Below, piece by piece: positions 1 through 11,119 of a stretch of 64,000 nt of DNA (its first letter is position 1; each line of letters starts with the position of its first letter). The stretch comes from Sophora flavescens (taxonomy: Eukaryota; Streptophyta; Magnoliopsida; Fabales; Fabaceae): contig CM061067.1 in assembly GCA_030762895.1 (NCBI GenBank), positions 50,245,667 to 50,309,666 of the forward strand. Reading direction: 5' to 3'. A program made the translations under genes and the position numbers. Under the pieces are notes generated by a model, which saw only the letters and a program-made list of their open reading frames with translations, was not told the origin of the DNA and did not search any database.

Positions 1-1378
1 AAAGCTGACTCTTTTCTGTTTTCCAAGTATGCAGTCTTCACACATGTCAATTTCCACTGACTGAAGGCCTGGTAGCTTTCCCTTTGAGTGCATTATCTTC
101 ATCCCTTTCTCACTCATATGGCCTAGTCTCTGGTTCCAAAGATTGGGATTTTCATTTGCTGCAACTGCAATCAAATGACATGCTCCTGTTGTCTTGTAAA
201 GAGTACCACTCTTTTTATCGCGAGCAACTGTCATTGCACCCTTTGAAACCTTCCATTGATCGCCGTGGAAGATTGTTGTGTAGCCATCACTGGCCAACTG
301 GCCTATTGAGATTGAGTTCTTCGTCGGGTCGGGAATATGTCTGACATTTTTCAATTCCCACACAGACCCGTTCAACTTAATCTTCACTACACCTTTACCA
401 CAATCTCACAAGATTTCTCATTACCAAGGTAAACTTTACCAAGGTTTCCGGGAACATAATTCTCAAAAAATTCTTTCTGCGAAGTGGCATGAAAGGATGC
501 TCCAGAGTCTAACACCTAAGACTCTTCATTGCTCTCCAAAGAGCATATCAATGCATCATCACCCCCTGACGTGGAGGTAACATTTGCCTCTGCCTTCACC
601 TCATGATTCTTCGGTACACTCTTGCACTGATTTTTGTAGTGCCTAGTCTTTCCACAATTCTAACACTCGACATTCTTCGAGCTGAACTACGATGATATTT
701 GGACTTGGACCTCTTGTCCTTCGATTTATCGTGTCCATTTCCTTAGGTTGAATTTCTTCCTCTTGACTCTGTGTGCAACACTGAAGAGGTTGATGATTCA
801 CCCGACTCCCTCCGTTGGATCTCTTCACTGAGAACCAGATCACGAACATCATTAAATTTCAACCTGTTGCTTCCCGATGAGCTACTCACAGTCGTGACAG
901 TAGCATTCCAGCTTTCTGGTAGGGAAGACAAAACATCAATGCTCGTACTTCTTCATGAAACTCAATTCCAACTGAACTCAACTGGGTTGTGACTGTATTG
1001 AGTTTATTGAAATGTTGCGCAGTCAACGCACCTTCTGTCATCCGTAAATTGAACAACCGCCTCATCCAATGAACTTTGTTTGAGGTGTCGCTTTTCATAC
1101 ATATTGGAAAGAGCTGCCATAAGACTCGCTGTGGTCTTTTCCTTTGTAATGTTAAAAGCAACGTTACGGGATAACGTCAATCGGATAACTCCAAGGGCTT
1201 GCCTGTCAAGAAGAGTCCAATCTTCATCCTTCATGCCCTCTGGTTTCTTTTCTTGGAGAGGTTGATACAACTTTTTCTGATACAGATAATCTTCAATCTG
1301 CATTTTCCAAAAGCCAAAGTCCGCACCATCGAACTTCTCAATTTTCACCTTTCCTTCATCTGCAGCCATCGCTCCCAC
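1..1378 (-). pseudogene. Ty1/copia gag-pol 5' part (decayed)
   Basis: Reading the minus strand from the ATG at 1378: a UBN2-type gag (FDGADFGFWKMQIEDYL near the start, continued to about 1004), then, after frame changes near 1004-1161 and 886-931, the rest of gag, a CCHC zinc knuckle (about 615-668), the aspartic protease active site LDSGASFHAT (about 490-515), and the GAG-pre-integrase zinc region ending in EDCILGKQKRVSF at the window edge. Gag packages RNA; protease, integrase and RT would follow at lower coordinates outside the window. Two in-frame TAG codons (660-662 inside the knuckle, 516-518 just before the protease DSG) stand where Trp or Tyr is usual. With these and the frameshifts the copy cannot encode a working polyprotein. 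Domain identity is clear from motifs; exact frameshift points are approximate. Confidence 0.9.
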
Positions 1379-1544
1379 TCAAATCTGACTTTCTCAGGAT
1401 TGTTTGACAATTTGTACGAACCACCGTGTTTGGGAACACCTCCGTGGATAATTTGGTGTCGACGACCAAATTTCACTATTCACAAAATTTACTATTTATA
1501 TGAATAATATCTTTGTCAAAAAATTGACAGAAATAATCACCAAA

Positions 1545-1558
1545 GCTCTTGATGCCAA
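1545..1558 (-). other. Degenerate primer-binding site of copia element 1
   Basis: On the minus strand this reads TTGGCATCAAGAGC directly after the LTR end, a mutated version of the TTGGTATCAGAGC site complementary to initiator tRNA-Met used by most plant copia elements. Its position between the LTR and gag supports the LTR boundary. Confidence 0.65.
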
Positions 1559-1559
1559 G

Positions 1560-2157
1560 TGTTGGGAAAATACGCAATTTCCTAAATCAGATTTGTGAAA
1601 AGCGAAATAAATGTGAAATAATAACACACAATTTGATAACGGAGTTCAGTCAATTATGCCTACGTCTCCGGGCTGCTGCAGATATTTTACTAAAAAAGGG
1701 AAATAGAGAAAGTGTTTACAAACACTTACAACCCACAACCTAATTACACCCAAACACTCATAAGCTTTTATTTCTAAGCTTTTGTTTCTCTCTGGTTTTT
1801 CTCTCTCTTGTTTGGATTATTTTCATAAGCTGCTAATAGGCTTATTTATAGGTGAAGAACCTCCCCCATTTGGCACACGTTTTGACAACCAATGCCAATT
1901 GGTTTTCCTATTTTTTTCTTCAGCAAAAGCCTTTCCTATTTTCTCTCAGAAAAAGCTTGTAATGGGTTGTACAACAATAGCCAACCTATTATACGTTGTG
2001 AGTTTTACCAACACTTGCACAATCAATTTGGTTTACAACTATGAGTTTTTCTATCATGTACAACTTTGCACATGTTAAGAAACCTAAAAGCAGCACCTAT
2101 TTATTGAAAAACTAAGCATTTCAGTTTTGAAAGTATAAAATACACAAGTTTCTAACA
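1560..2157 (-). repeat. 5' LTR of copia element 1
   Basis: The 598-bp segment begins TGTTGGG and ends TTCTAACA on the plus strand, giving TG...CA ends with short inverted repeats. It abuts the primer-binding site and the gag of the element at 1-1378. The partner LTR lies outside the window, so the outer boundary at 2157 rests on the terminal sequence only. Small open frames inside it are not genes. Confidence 0.6.
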
Positions 2158-2795
2158 AATTTATTCTTTTAAGAACCTTAGCCTGTGTAAAATTGCACAG
2201 GATAGAAAAACCCTAAAACTATTAGTCTATTATAGAATAGCCTTGAATGGCTAACATGAATTGGGGAGAGGCTTGGTGGTTTTTTGTCACTGCTATCTGG
2301 TGGGTTCCATGCATCTCATAACTTAGATATTTGTGTTGTTTGGCTCACTAGCTGTACTTGTCGGGCTTCCACGGTAGAGTCTGATTTACTCGTTTGTCGT
2401 GAAATTCACAGGTTGTGTGGTTGAATATAGAATTTTGATAATTTTACATGTTTGCACTAATGTATTAGACTTACACTACATTTTTTCCCACCCAGGTTTT
2501 TTTATCATTACAATGATTACAATAATTAATCATTAAATAAAAGTTTTATGTATGGAAAAATTATTTAAAGTATAAAAATATTCATGGTAATCTTGTCCAA
2601 AAAAAAATTCATGGTAAAAAGCTATTTTTCAATTTTTAATTTTTTGTCCTTGTGATTATTATACATTATAAGAGATAAATTCAATTTTGTCCTCAACCAA
2701 ATATTGAAAACTAACTTATCTAGACTTTTCTTATCTCTAATTTTTATACTTTATATCCATCACATAATCACTAGTTTTGAATAGTGAATAGTATC
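2158..2795. other. AT-rich spacer, no gene seen
   Basis: AT-rich DNA with no coding motif or recognisable repeat. Positions 2787-2795 are the left copy of the AATAGTATC target duplication of the adjacent MITE. Confidence 0.5.
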
Positions 2796-2967
2796 GGATC
2801 CGGGTCCTCTAACTTTGTGGCGTCAAAAGTCTCCTGACTTTTTCTTTATCTCTCTTCTATATTATTTTCTTTCATCTTATCTCTCATTTTTCTCTCACCT
2901 TTTTCTCTCTCAAAATACACTAAAGTCACCTGACTTTTGGCACCAAAAAGTTAGGGGATTAGGATCC
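2796..2967. mobile_element. Mutator-type MITE with 9-bp TSD
   Basis: A 172-bp element with long terminal inverted repeats: both ends start GGATCC on their own strand and match at about 36 of the first 46 bases (shared blocks CTAACTTT, CAAAAGTC and GACTTT). The 9-bp AATAGTATC occurs directly outside each end (2787-2795 and 2968-2976). Long TIRs and a 9-bp target duplication are the signature of the Mutator superfamily. The core is CT-rich and non-coding, so it is non-autonomous. The small open frame across it is fortuitous. Confidence 0.85.
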
Positions 2968-2976
2968 AATAGTATC

Positions 2977-3249
2977 ACACTAAAATTCTTTGTAGACTAC
3001 TAATCTCTGTATCCTAGTAGACTACGAATCTAAATTCAAAGTAGAACAAGCAAAATGGACCAAGAGTTATAAGATTCTTGTCATCTAATACATATTATTT
3101 GTACATCATATACACGTTACACAAGGTATGTAGCATCCGTGATTAGTTAAGCTTATAATTAAATCACATATAGGCCAAGAATCATAGAGTGTGTTTGAGA
3201 AAGCTGGAAAAAAAAGATTATGCTGATTATCGATTTTGTATAATCGATT
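2977..3249. other. Spacer with copy of a 29-bp repeat
   Basis: No gene seen. A 29-bp stretch at 3212-3240 recurs with one mismatch at 3353-3381 inside the neighbouring copia element. The last five bases, 3245-3249 (CGATT), are the left target duplication of that element. Confidence 0.5.
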
Positions 3250-3350
3250 TGTTGGTTCTATGTATGAAATAATCCAAAGAAGATCCCTGAAACAATAAAC
3301 AAAGACTACACAGTACCAAGAAATATAGTTTCGCAATCTGTTGATACTGT
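3250..3350 (-). repeat. 3' LTR remnant of copia element 2
   Basis: About 95 bp from TGTTGGTTC match the corresponding end of the 5' LTR at 7379 with few differences. The matching part is the U5 end (outer end on the minus strand). The remaining roughly 690 bp, including U3 and the promoter, are missing before the RNase H stop near 3406, so this is an internal LTR deletion. Confidence 0.8.
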
Positions 3351-3405
3351 ACAAAAGATTATGCTGATAATCGATTTTGTAGTTGTGGCTCTCCCACTTA
3401 TGGAA

Positions 3406-6400
3406 TTATGCTTCAATGAAGTTTATGAAGTCCAAGCAAAGCTTGAACTTTGATCTAGGTAGTGACTTTGTGAATGCATCCGCTGGATTGTCTTCCGAAG
3501 CTATCTTCTCAATATGAATTTCCTTTGATTCAACCACATCGCTAATGAAATGAAGCCTTACATCGATATGCTTCGTTCTCTCATGATAAACTTGATGATT
3601 AGCTAAGTTAATAGCACTTTGGTTATCACAATGAACAGTCACACTCTTTTGCATAATTCCGAATTCACCAATCATCCCTTTTAATCATAGAGCTTCCTTT
3701 ACTCCATCCGCAAGAGCTATATACTCTGCTTGTGTAGTTGACAACGCAACCACTGGCTGTAAACTAGACTTCCAACTAATTGCAGTCCCAAAAAAAGTGA
3801 ACACATACCCCAAATTAAAGAGACTTTCTTGTATCAACATTCTCGTCATAATCCACATCAACATAACCCGTAACAACATCTTCCCATTGAGCTGCCTTCT
3901 TGTACATAAGTCCAGAATTTAGAGAACCATTCAAATACCTTAGAACCCATTTCAAAGCCTCCCAATGAGCTTCCCCCGGATCCGCCATAAACCTGCTAAC
4001 AATGCTAACGGCTTGTGCCAAGTCCGGTCTGCTACATACCATCGCATACATGATGCTACCCACTCCACTTGCATAAGGAATAGAATCCATTCTTCTTCTT
4101 TCCATGTCGTTGCTAGGAGCTTGAGTAATAGAGTGATTTGTGTGATTACCCAAAGGCGTAGAAACCGGTTTAGATTGATGCATCCTATACCTTTCTACAA
4201 CTTTTCTCAATTAACCTTGCTGGGAGAGTAATAGTTCCCCTTTCTTTATGTTTCTGACTATGTCCATGCCAAGTATCCTCTTTGCATTACCAAGATCCTT
4301 CATCTCAAATTCAGAATTCAATTGGTCCTTAAGCTTGCTTATCTCTTCCTTGTTAGAGCTGACTGTGAGAATGTCATCCACATATAGGAGTAGGAAAAGA
4401 ACACTCCCCTCCTCCTTCCTTAGTATGTACACACAACTGTCATAACTACTCCTCATAAAACCCAATCTCAAGAGAAAATCATCAAATTTTTTGTACCATT
4501 GTCTAGGGCTTTGTTTTAGCCAATAAAGCGATTTTCTCAAGAGACATACCTTGGTCTTATCTTCTGCATATCCTTCCGGTTGTTGCATGTAGATAGTTTC
4601 CTCTAGACCTCCATGTAGAAATGTTGCCTTGACATCCAACTGTTCTAATTCCAAGTCATACCGATTCACAATAGACATCAATATCCTTATAGAACAATGT
4701 TTTACCACAGGTTAAAAGATCTCATTGTAGTCAATCCCTTCAACCTGGGCAAAACCCTTTGTTACCAGTCTTGCCTTGAACCTTGCCTCCTCAATGCCTG
4801 GAATACCATCCTTTTTCTTGAAGATCCACTTGCACCCAACTACCTTTTGATTCTTGGGTAAGTCCACAAGTGTCCAGGTTTGATTTTTATCCAAGGATTC
4901 CATTTCTGCTTGTACCGCTTGTAACCAATTCTGACTATCCTTGCTTTCCATAGCCTCTCTGAAACTTCTCGATTTTGGATCTTGTATCTCTTCATCCGCA
5001 TTAAGAGCATAGCAAATGAGGTCAGCATACCCAAATCTCTTAGGAGGTACAATATTCCTCCTAGCATGATCTCTAGTCAACTAATAGTCTGATACCGCTG
5101 GTGGTTGTTGATCTATCTGTTCTGCTGCTGGTGGGCTTTCCTCTCTGATGTTAGAGGTGGGAAACTCCACCTCAAACTGTGCTTTCTGGTCTATTTCATC
5201 TGAGCTGCTTTGTTCCAAGCCACTGCACATCATACCCATCCTGGTCTCATCAAATGTGACATCCCTGCTTACAAAGCACTTTGATCCACCTGATTCCAAC
5301 TTCCATAACTTGTAGCCCTTCACACCATTCGGATACCCAATGAAGATGCATTTTACCACCCGTGCATCAAGCCTGTCTTCCCTGATGTGAGCAAATGCCA
5401 AAGAACCAAATACCCTGATATTAGAGTAATCCATCGGTTTACCACTCCATACTTCCATAGGTGTCTTGAAGTCTAAAGCTGAAGACGGAAATCTCTTTAT
5501 CAAGTACATTGCAGTATTTGCAGCTTCACTCTAGAAACTCTTAGGTAGTCCAGCACCCAAAAGCATACTCCTAACACGCTCCAAAATAGTCTTGTTCATC
5601 CTTTCTGCTAGACCATTTTGTTGAGGAGTCCGTGCCACAGTCCTATGCCTTTTAATTCCCCGTTTCCTGCAAAACTCATTAAACTGCTCTGAAACAAACT
5701 CCAGGCCATTGTCAGTCTTTAAAACTTCCAATTTCGAGCCTAGTTGATTTTCTATAAGAGTGTGCCATTCCTTGAATTTTTGAAAGGTTTCGGATTTATT
5801 TTTCAAAATGTAAATCCACACTCTTCTAGAAAAGTCATCAATCATGGTGAGAAAATAGGATCCCCCTCCATGAGTCATCACCCTTGATGGACCCCAAAGG
5901 TCCGAGTGCACATACTCAAAAGGTGTATTAGACACATGCATACCGATTCCAAAAGAGACTCTATGTTGTTTACCTAATATGCAATGATCACAAAATTCTA
6001 GTTTCTCCAATTTATCACCATTTAACAAGTTTTGTTTAGACAATTCTATCAATCCTTTTTCACTTACATGACCTAGCCTTAAGTGCCATAACTTGGTTTT
6101 ATCATGTGGTGTTTGGCTATCTACCGATGCTTGTGCAATAACAGTGGAACCATTAAGAATATACAAACCATTTCTATTTGTTCCCTTAGCTATTATTAAA
6201 GCACCACTAGAAATCTTTATCATACCATGTTCAATTTTAGTGGAATAACCTAAATCATCAAACATGCTAATGGATAGAAGATTTCTCTTAAGTTCGGGAA
6301 CATACCTCACATCCTTTAAAATGATTTCACGATTGTCAGATGTTTTGAGCCGAATAGTTCCCATACCTTGTACCTTGCATGCTTTATTGTTTCCTAGAAG

Positions 6401-6523
6401 CACCACTCCACCTTCTTTGAGTTCTAGTGTCTCAAAGTAGTCCTTCCTTTGGCACATATGGTACGAACATCCAGAATCCATAACCCAACTCCTTTGTGTT
6501 TCTGAACTTGATACCACTAACAC
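3406..6523 (-). pseudogene. copia pol (PR-INT-RT-RNaseH), decayed
   Basis: Minus-strand pol in copia order. Protease: WVMDSGCSYHMC just after 6523. Integrase: LGHVSEKG and CDHCILGKQ zinc region, then the DDE residues in VHSDLWGP, LKTDNGLEF and QNGLAERMN. RT: CKWIFKKKDG (5080-4712), LDVKATFLHG and the catalytic YVDD (4708-4211). RNase H: STTQAEYIAL (3879-3685) and HCDNQSAINLANH with KHIDVR (3675-3406). These enzymes would cut the polyprotein, copy the RNA and integrate the cDNA. In-frame stops at 5531-5533, 5081-5083, 4712-4714, 4211-4213 and 3685-3687, plus a frame change near 3815-3879, split the frame into at least six pieces. Motifs are well kept, so decay looks moderate. Confidence 0.92.
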
Positions 6524-6589
6524 CCCGGCACTATCATAGCCATACGAAGCAACTGCAACCTCAGCTGAGTTCCTCGGTCCTTTGCCCTC

Positions 6590-6645
6590 CTTTTCAGGAC
6601 AATCTTTCTTGAAGTGACCCGTTTTATTGCAATTGAAACACTTGA
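6590..6645 (-). pseudogene. copia element 2 nucleocapsid CCHC zinc knuckle
   Basis: The minus strand reads CFNCNKTGHFKKDC, a perfect CX2CX4HX4C retroviral-type knuckle that binds RNA in the gag particle. An in-frame TAG three codons upstream (LKCF is preceded by a stop) separates it from the Lys/Ser/Arg-rich linker and from gag, so it is not joined to either large open frame. Confidence 0.8.
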
Positions 6646-6827
6646 GCTATGACTTTGAATGACTCTTTGATTTTGATCTAGACCTCTTGCTCTTGGATCC
6701 TTTCTTCTCGTTCCTCCCCTTTGAGACGTTCAAGCTTTCACCATTATTCTCCGCTTTCAACTCTTATTGTCTTTGGAGCTCCTTTGTCCGGATTGAAGGT
6801 TGAATATCATCCAAGGAAATGGTTTGA

Positions 6828-7325
6828 TCATTGCCATACAAAATAACACTCTTGAAGTGCCCATTTAGGTAAAGAATTAAGTAGGAGCAATGCCTTGTCC
6901 TCATCATCGCGCTTCACCTCAATGTTCTCTAGGTCATCAAGAATTTTATTGAATTCCTCAAGTTGCTCCACAATGGACATCGATTCCGTCATCTTAAAGG
7001 AATATAGAAGTTGCTTCAAGCATAGCCTATTCTCTAGTGACTTTGTCATGTATAATGTTGCTAACCTTGCCCACATAGACGTCGCTGTCTTTTCCCTTGC
7101 AACCTCTCTCAATGCCTTATCACCAAGACATAGAATGATTGCGCTTCTTGCCTTCTCTAACATGTCGGTCTTCTCCTTTTGTGATAGAGTGCCTACCATC
7201 GTTGCCTCTCCCTTGAGAGCTTCTACACATCCAAGTTGTATCAAGATTGCCTCCATCTTAACCCTCCATAACCCGAAGTCATTACTACCGGAGAATTTCT
7301 CTATGTCGTACTTTGTGTTTCCCAT
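6828..7325 (-). pseudogene. copia element 2 gag
   Basis: A 165-residue open frame with the DUF4219/UBN2-type gag pattern of plant copia elements: KFSGSNDFGLWRVKMEAIL at the N-terminus, KTATSMWARLATLY in the middle and EEFNKILDDLENI near the end. It starts at the ATG at 7325, just inside the 5' LTR, as expected for gag. It would form the capsid. The frame ends at 6828 before the zinc knuckle, so capsid and nucleocapsid parts are separated. Confidence 0.88.
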
Positions 7326-7378
7326 TGTTCATACTTTTGATCTTTCTTCTTCTTTCAATTCCCACAGACGGCGTCACT

Positions 7379-8160
7379 TGTTGGTTCTATGTATGAAAGA
7401 ATCCAAAGAAGATCCTTGAAACAATAAACAAAGACTACACAGTACCAAGAAATAGAGTTTCACAACCTAAACCAAATACACCTAATGTAGAAGAAACACT
7501 ATAGCAAACAACCAACCAAAAATAAACGCAAAACAACAAATAAAAGAACAACAAAATGTGATAATCGATTATCTATAGCTGATAATCGATTATGGCATCA
7601 GAAAAGAGAAAGGGAAGAAGAGAGAGAGAGCAGCACATACACAGTTTAGCGTGGTTCAGCCAATGTGGCCTACATCCACTTGAGAGAGCCTCCCCCATTA
7701 TGAACTTTGATCAAGATTACAATAGAGATCCATTGGATCTTCACTCCACCTTGATGAACATACAAGAAAATCCCAAGCCTTTTGTCTCTCTATTTTCACA
7801 GAACTCTTGACCTCTTTAATCCTCTCTTGATTCTTCTCTCAATTCACAATAGAATCAAAGCAATACAAGATGATAGTATTCTCTAGGTTTTTCTTTCTTT
7901 TTCACTCTGAAAAAATACAGAAAAACCCCAGATTTGTTTCCCTAATCTGTTGTAATAAACTTAAATATCAGAAACTGACGCGCGATAATCGATTACAGTC
8001 TTCCCATAATCGATTATCTGTTGTCTGTCCATAGTTCCGAAATCTCAGGATTCCTGGCAGAAGCTCCATAATCGATTATGGCTGCTCCATAATCGATTAT
8101 CTAGTTTCTGGTCACCAAATTCTGTAGTTTTTATACTTTTATTTTGAGGCACTTTCAACA
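7379..8160 (-). repeat. 5' LTR of copia element 2
   Basis: A 782-bp LTR, TGTTGGTTC...TTTCAACA on the plus strand. The inner edge borders the unusual sequence TGACGCCGTCTGTGGGAA (minus strand) in the primer-binding position; I do not assign its tRNA. The minus strand carries TATAAAAAC (8127-8135), a plausible TATA box, and the LTR holds six AATCGATT palindromes (near 7564, 7584, 7985, 8010, 8070, 8090). It resembles the solo LTR at 18238-19108 at both ends, so the two are related families. Confidence 0.85.
8127..8135 (-). promoter_or_regulatory. TATA box of copia element 2
   Basis: TATAAAAAC on the minus strand about 25 bp inside the upstream end of the 5' LTR, the only TATA-like site close to the U3 start. 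Putative core promoter for element transcription toward gag. Confidence 0.45.
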
Positions 8161-9076
8161 CGATTATTGTGGTAATCAATTATAATCAGAATCTGTTTTT
8201 GTTTGGGTCTGTTTGCTGAAAAGCGATTTTAAGATAATCTATTTCGTTTGGGTAATGTAAAAAAAAAATCACTTTTACATTGTAAATTACGAAAAATGGT
8301 ATGAAGTTATTTGTTTATATTAATAATATTTAATGCTTTTTTAACATTATAACTTGTTGATTTTCAATTTTGTTCTCATATAAAAAATTGAATAAATTTA
8401 TAACATTTTTTATGACTATGAAAAATATGCTTAAATATATATTATTTTTAGAATAGTTAAATAAAAAAATACATATTATAATTCTAATACAATAATAGAG
8501 GATTTTAACATAAAAAATATATTATTCATAACAATATATGCATTGGTCACATGGCATCAGGTTTGAATAATATAGAGGATTTATATTATGGATTGGTCGA
8601 AAAAATATATATTATGGTCATTCCAGTGTAACCAACGAGGTTTCAGGAATAAGCTTGACCAAATAATCTATCAACTAGTCCTCCATAGTAGCTGATAGAA
8701 AAACAGCTTTTTTTAACAAAAAAAAGCTTTTTAAAACAATAAGCTGGACACCTAAACATAATAGATTTTTTACAAACCAACATTTTACATGAAAACGGTT
8801 GAAAAATGGAATAATCCATCTTTCCCAAACAAGCACATACAGTAGCATCCATGATCATTTAACATATGGGCTAAGAATCATATATAGGTTTGGAATTTTA
8901 ATGGATGTACCGTCAATGCAAACTCTTGAATTACGTCGCCAGTGGGAGAGAGTCAAGTGTCAAATGAGATCGATCGAATCTTGGACTCCACAATTATTTG
9001 TTTGCGTTTCATTCATTCCCTTTCACCCAAAGCGTTGTAGCATAGTGTTCTGCTCACACCATTTCTATGCTATGCC
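8161..9076. other. AT-rich spacer, no gene seen
   Basis: Strongly AT-rich with short homopolymers. The part around 8815-8890 (GTAGCATCC...AAGAATCATA) resembles 3125-3190 in the same order, hinting at a dispersed or duplicated repeat. No coding potential recognised. Confidence 0.4.
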
Positions 9077-9130
9077 TAGAGCTGTTAATTTTGGCCCGAC
9101 CCGACGAGCCACCCCGAACAGCCCGATGGG
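9077..9130 (+). repeat. hAT-like terminal repeat (left candidate)
   Basis: TAGAGCTGTTAATTTTGGCC followed by GGCCC-rich sequence resembles the ends of many plant hAT elements (TAGAGCTGTCAA type). The inverse counterpart lies at about 14490-14535. The 8-bp flanks (GCTATGCC and GATGTAAA) do not match, so pairing into one element is not proven. Confidence 0.4.
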
Positions 9131-9228
9131 CCACCACATCCACTTGTCCTTCGGGATTCTTCTTTCAAATTTCAATATTTCTTTCTTTCTTGAAACTTTA
9201 ACTTTACTAAATATATTTACTAACTATT

Positions 9229-10345
9229 GTTTTTGTAGTGCCAATTTTTGGTGCTCAGCAGATTAGTCGTTTTGAACGACTCATTGTCAGTCGATTCGCA
9301 CAGTTGACAATGATTCCCTTTTGTGCTCAGGTGATTGTGCTGAGAAAGGGACTCTGTTTCTTAGCTATGGGTTCCTAGACTACTCCAAAGAGCGTCTAGT
9401 GTAGAAGGTGAAGTGAGAAGCTATCTAAAGTTGCATGAAAGCAATAAAGGAAAGCGATAAATGAAAGAAAAGTAAAGCAAGGAATAAGTTGTTTGATTGA
9501 TGGGTGTTGTCAAAATAATCTGTACAATTGGTATTTATAGGCAAAACACTTAGCTATTCTAAAGCCACTTCCATTAGCCACTAACTCCTATTTTCTAGCA
9601 ACATTGTGTATATCATGACTAACAAAAACGGCTAAGAATAACGTCCACTAAGACCATCAGCCACTAACTCCTATTTTCTAGGCACATCCCACGTCCTTCC
9701 ATTAGTGGCTTGCTCATATATATGCTCAATCGACTAAGTTATGGGCCAAACGACTAACTGTCCATCAGCTGACCATGTTCTCCATATCCCTATTTTTAAG
9801 GGAGTGAGTGTTCATGCATGTTTTTGAATTGGTCAACTCATAAAATGCCCTTGATTACAGCTAATCAGCCTCTATCTTCATTTTCTTTCTCCAAAACCAC
9901 CTCCAACTTCATCCCAAAAATCTAGGAAAGTGGTTACCGTGCTCTGACTTGGTCATTTTCATGTTATTTCTTTTTTCTAAATATAATAGTGGTCTCTTGG
10001 GCCCTTAATCAACATCCACACGAGCCCAATAACAGCCTCCAAGCCCATCTAGACGTAGCAGCCATGTTCGACTGATTCTGCATCGACTAAGTTTGCCTCG
10101 ATTGGTTCTGCATTGACTGATTCTACCTCGACTGATTCTGCCTCGGCTAATTCTGCATCAGCTAAATTTCCTCAGCTAAACCTGACTCAGCTACTAGTTA
10201 TCAGCTACTTATCTTAGCTCAGTAACTACGTTCAGCCCATCCCAATTTAGTCGATTTTGATCCAAGTGTTCTTCTCGGCTAAATAAATTAATCATCCAAT
10301 TACCGCAATCGGCTATCAGCTAATAATTAATTTTTGGTGATAACA
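9229..10345 (-). repeat. 3' LTR of gag-only element
   Basis: Runs from TGTTTTTGTAGTGCC to TGATAACA. About 330 bp from the left end match 13062-13417 closely. The part at 10070-10215 holds degenerate short repeats built on CGACTGATTCTGCCT and CAGCTAA. Ends were chosen from TG/CA and the match to the right LTR; the left end could be off by a few bases. Confidence 0.7.
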
Positions 10346-10529
10346 ATGCCCCCCTTCATCTTTTAGCTAGCGATGATAAGAGGAAGGTGAAAGATGCATT
10401 ATGCCAGTCGAATCCACTTGCCGATTTTGATACTGAACCTTCACCCTATCGGCTGCTCTAGTTCTCAGCTGACATGTTTCATCTACATGTATTATCTTTT
10501 TTCTTCTCCTTTGCTATTGACTAACAAGA

Positions 10530-10990
10530 CTCTGTTGCATGTGCAAACTTGAATCTGCTGGAACTACTAGGTTTGCAAATAGTAGACATTATGTCTAAAT
10601 GCCCCCTAGCTTTAACCGATTCAGTTGATCCAAGAAACTCCAACCTTCTAAAGAGACTGGGTTTACATATAGTAGCCTCATCTTGTCTAGTTGACACGGC
10701 TAAGTGTCCCCCCATTCTATCTTATCTGGTTGATCTTGGGAACTCCAACCTCTTAAAGACATTATGTTGGCAGTTAGTAGACCTATGTTGCCGATTTGAC
10801 ACATAGCTAAATATTCTTTCACTTCTTCTAGTTCGGTCGTTATCCCCTTATGTTGCTTGCTTATGCCTCGACTATTTCCATTCACCTTTGATGTAGGAAA
10901 TGGTAAGCTGTGCACTATGCACTGACTATTTCCACTCACCCTTTGATGTAGGAAATGGTAAGCCGTACACTGAAACCATGTTAGTGAATG
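10530..10990. repeat. Degenerate tandem repeats inside the gag-only element
   Basis: Units of roughly 100 bp around 10540-10800 repeat GGAACTCC/GAAACTCC with AACCT and TTAAAGA-type blocks and ATAGTAG. A second pair near 10865-10970 repeats GATGTAGGAAATGGTAAGC. No open frame with recognisable domains is present here. Confidence 0.5.
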
Positions 10991-11119
10991 CAGCTGAGAA
11001 TACATCTTTATCAGTTGTCATCTTAGCTACACATTTGTCAGCTAATTTGGACTTTCCACCCTTCAAAGTCTTCTAGGGATGCCATTCCCTCAGGATCTCG
11101 GCTGCCATGACATTGGCTG

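Larger units (their letters stand above)
3250..8160 (-). mobile_element. Ty1/copia element 2, nearly full length
   Basis: A 4.9-kb copia retrotransposon read on the minus strand. The flanks CGATT at 3245-3249 and CGATT at 8161-8165 form a 5-bp target duplication and fix both ends. It has a complete 5' LTR (7379-8160), gag, a broken pol in copia order (PR-INT-RT-RNaseH), and only a remnant of the 3' LTR (from 3250). The copy is defective through stops, a frameshift and the LTR loss. Confidence 0.9.

Noticed and set aside
6895..7419. 174-residue plus-strand open frame
   Set aside because: Exact shadow of the copia gag on the opposite strand, which has clear family motifs.
8643..9266. Small frames around 8643-8858 and 8799-9266 as genes
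   Set aside because: AT-rich, no motif, and the second crosses a hAT-like end and an LTR boundary.
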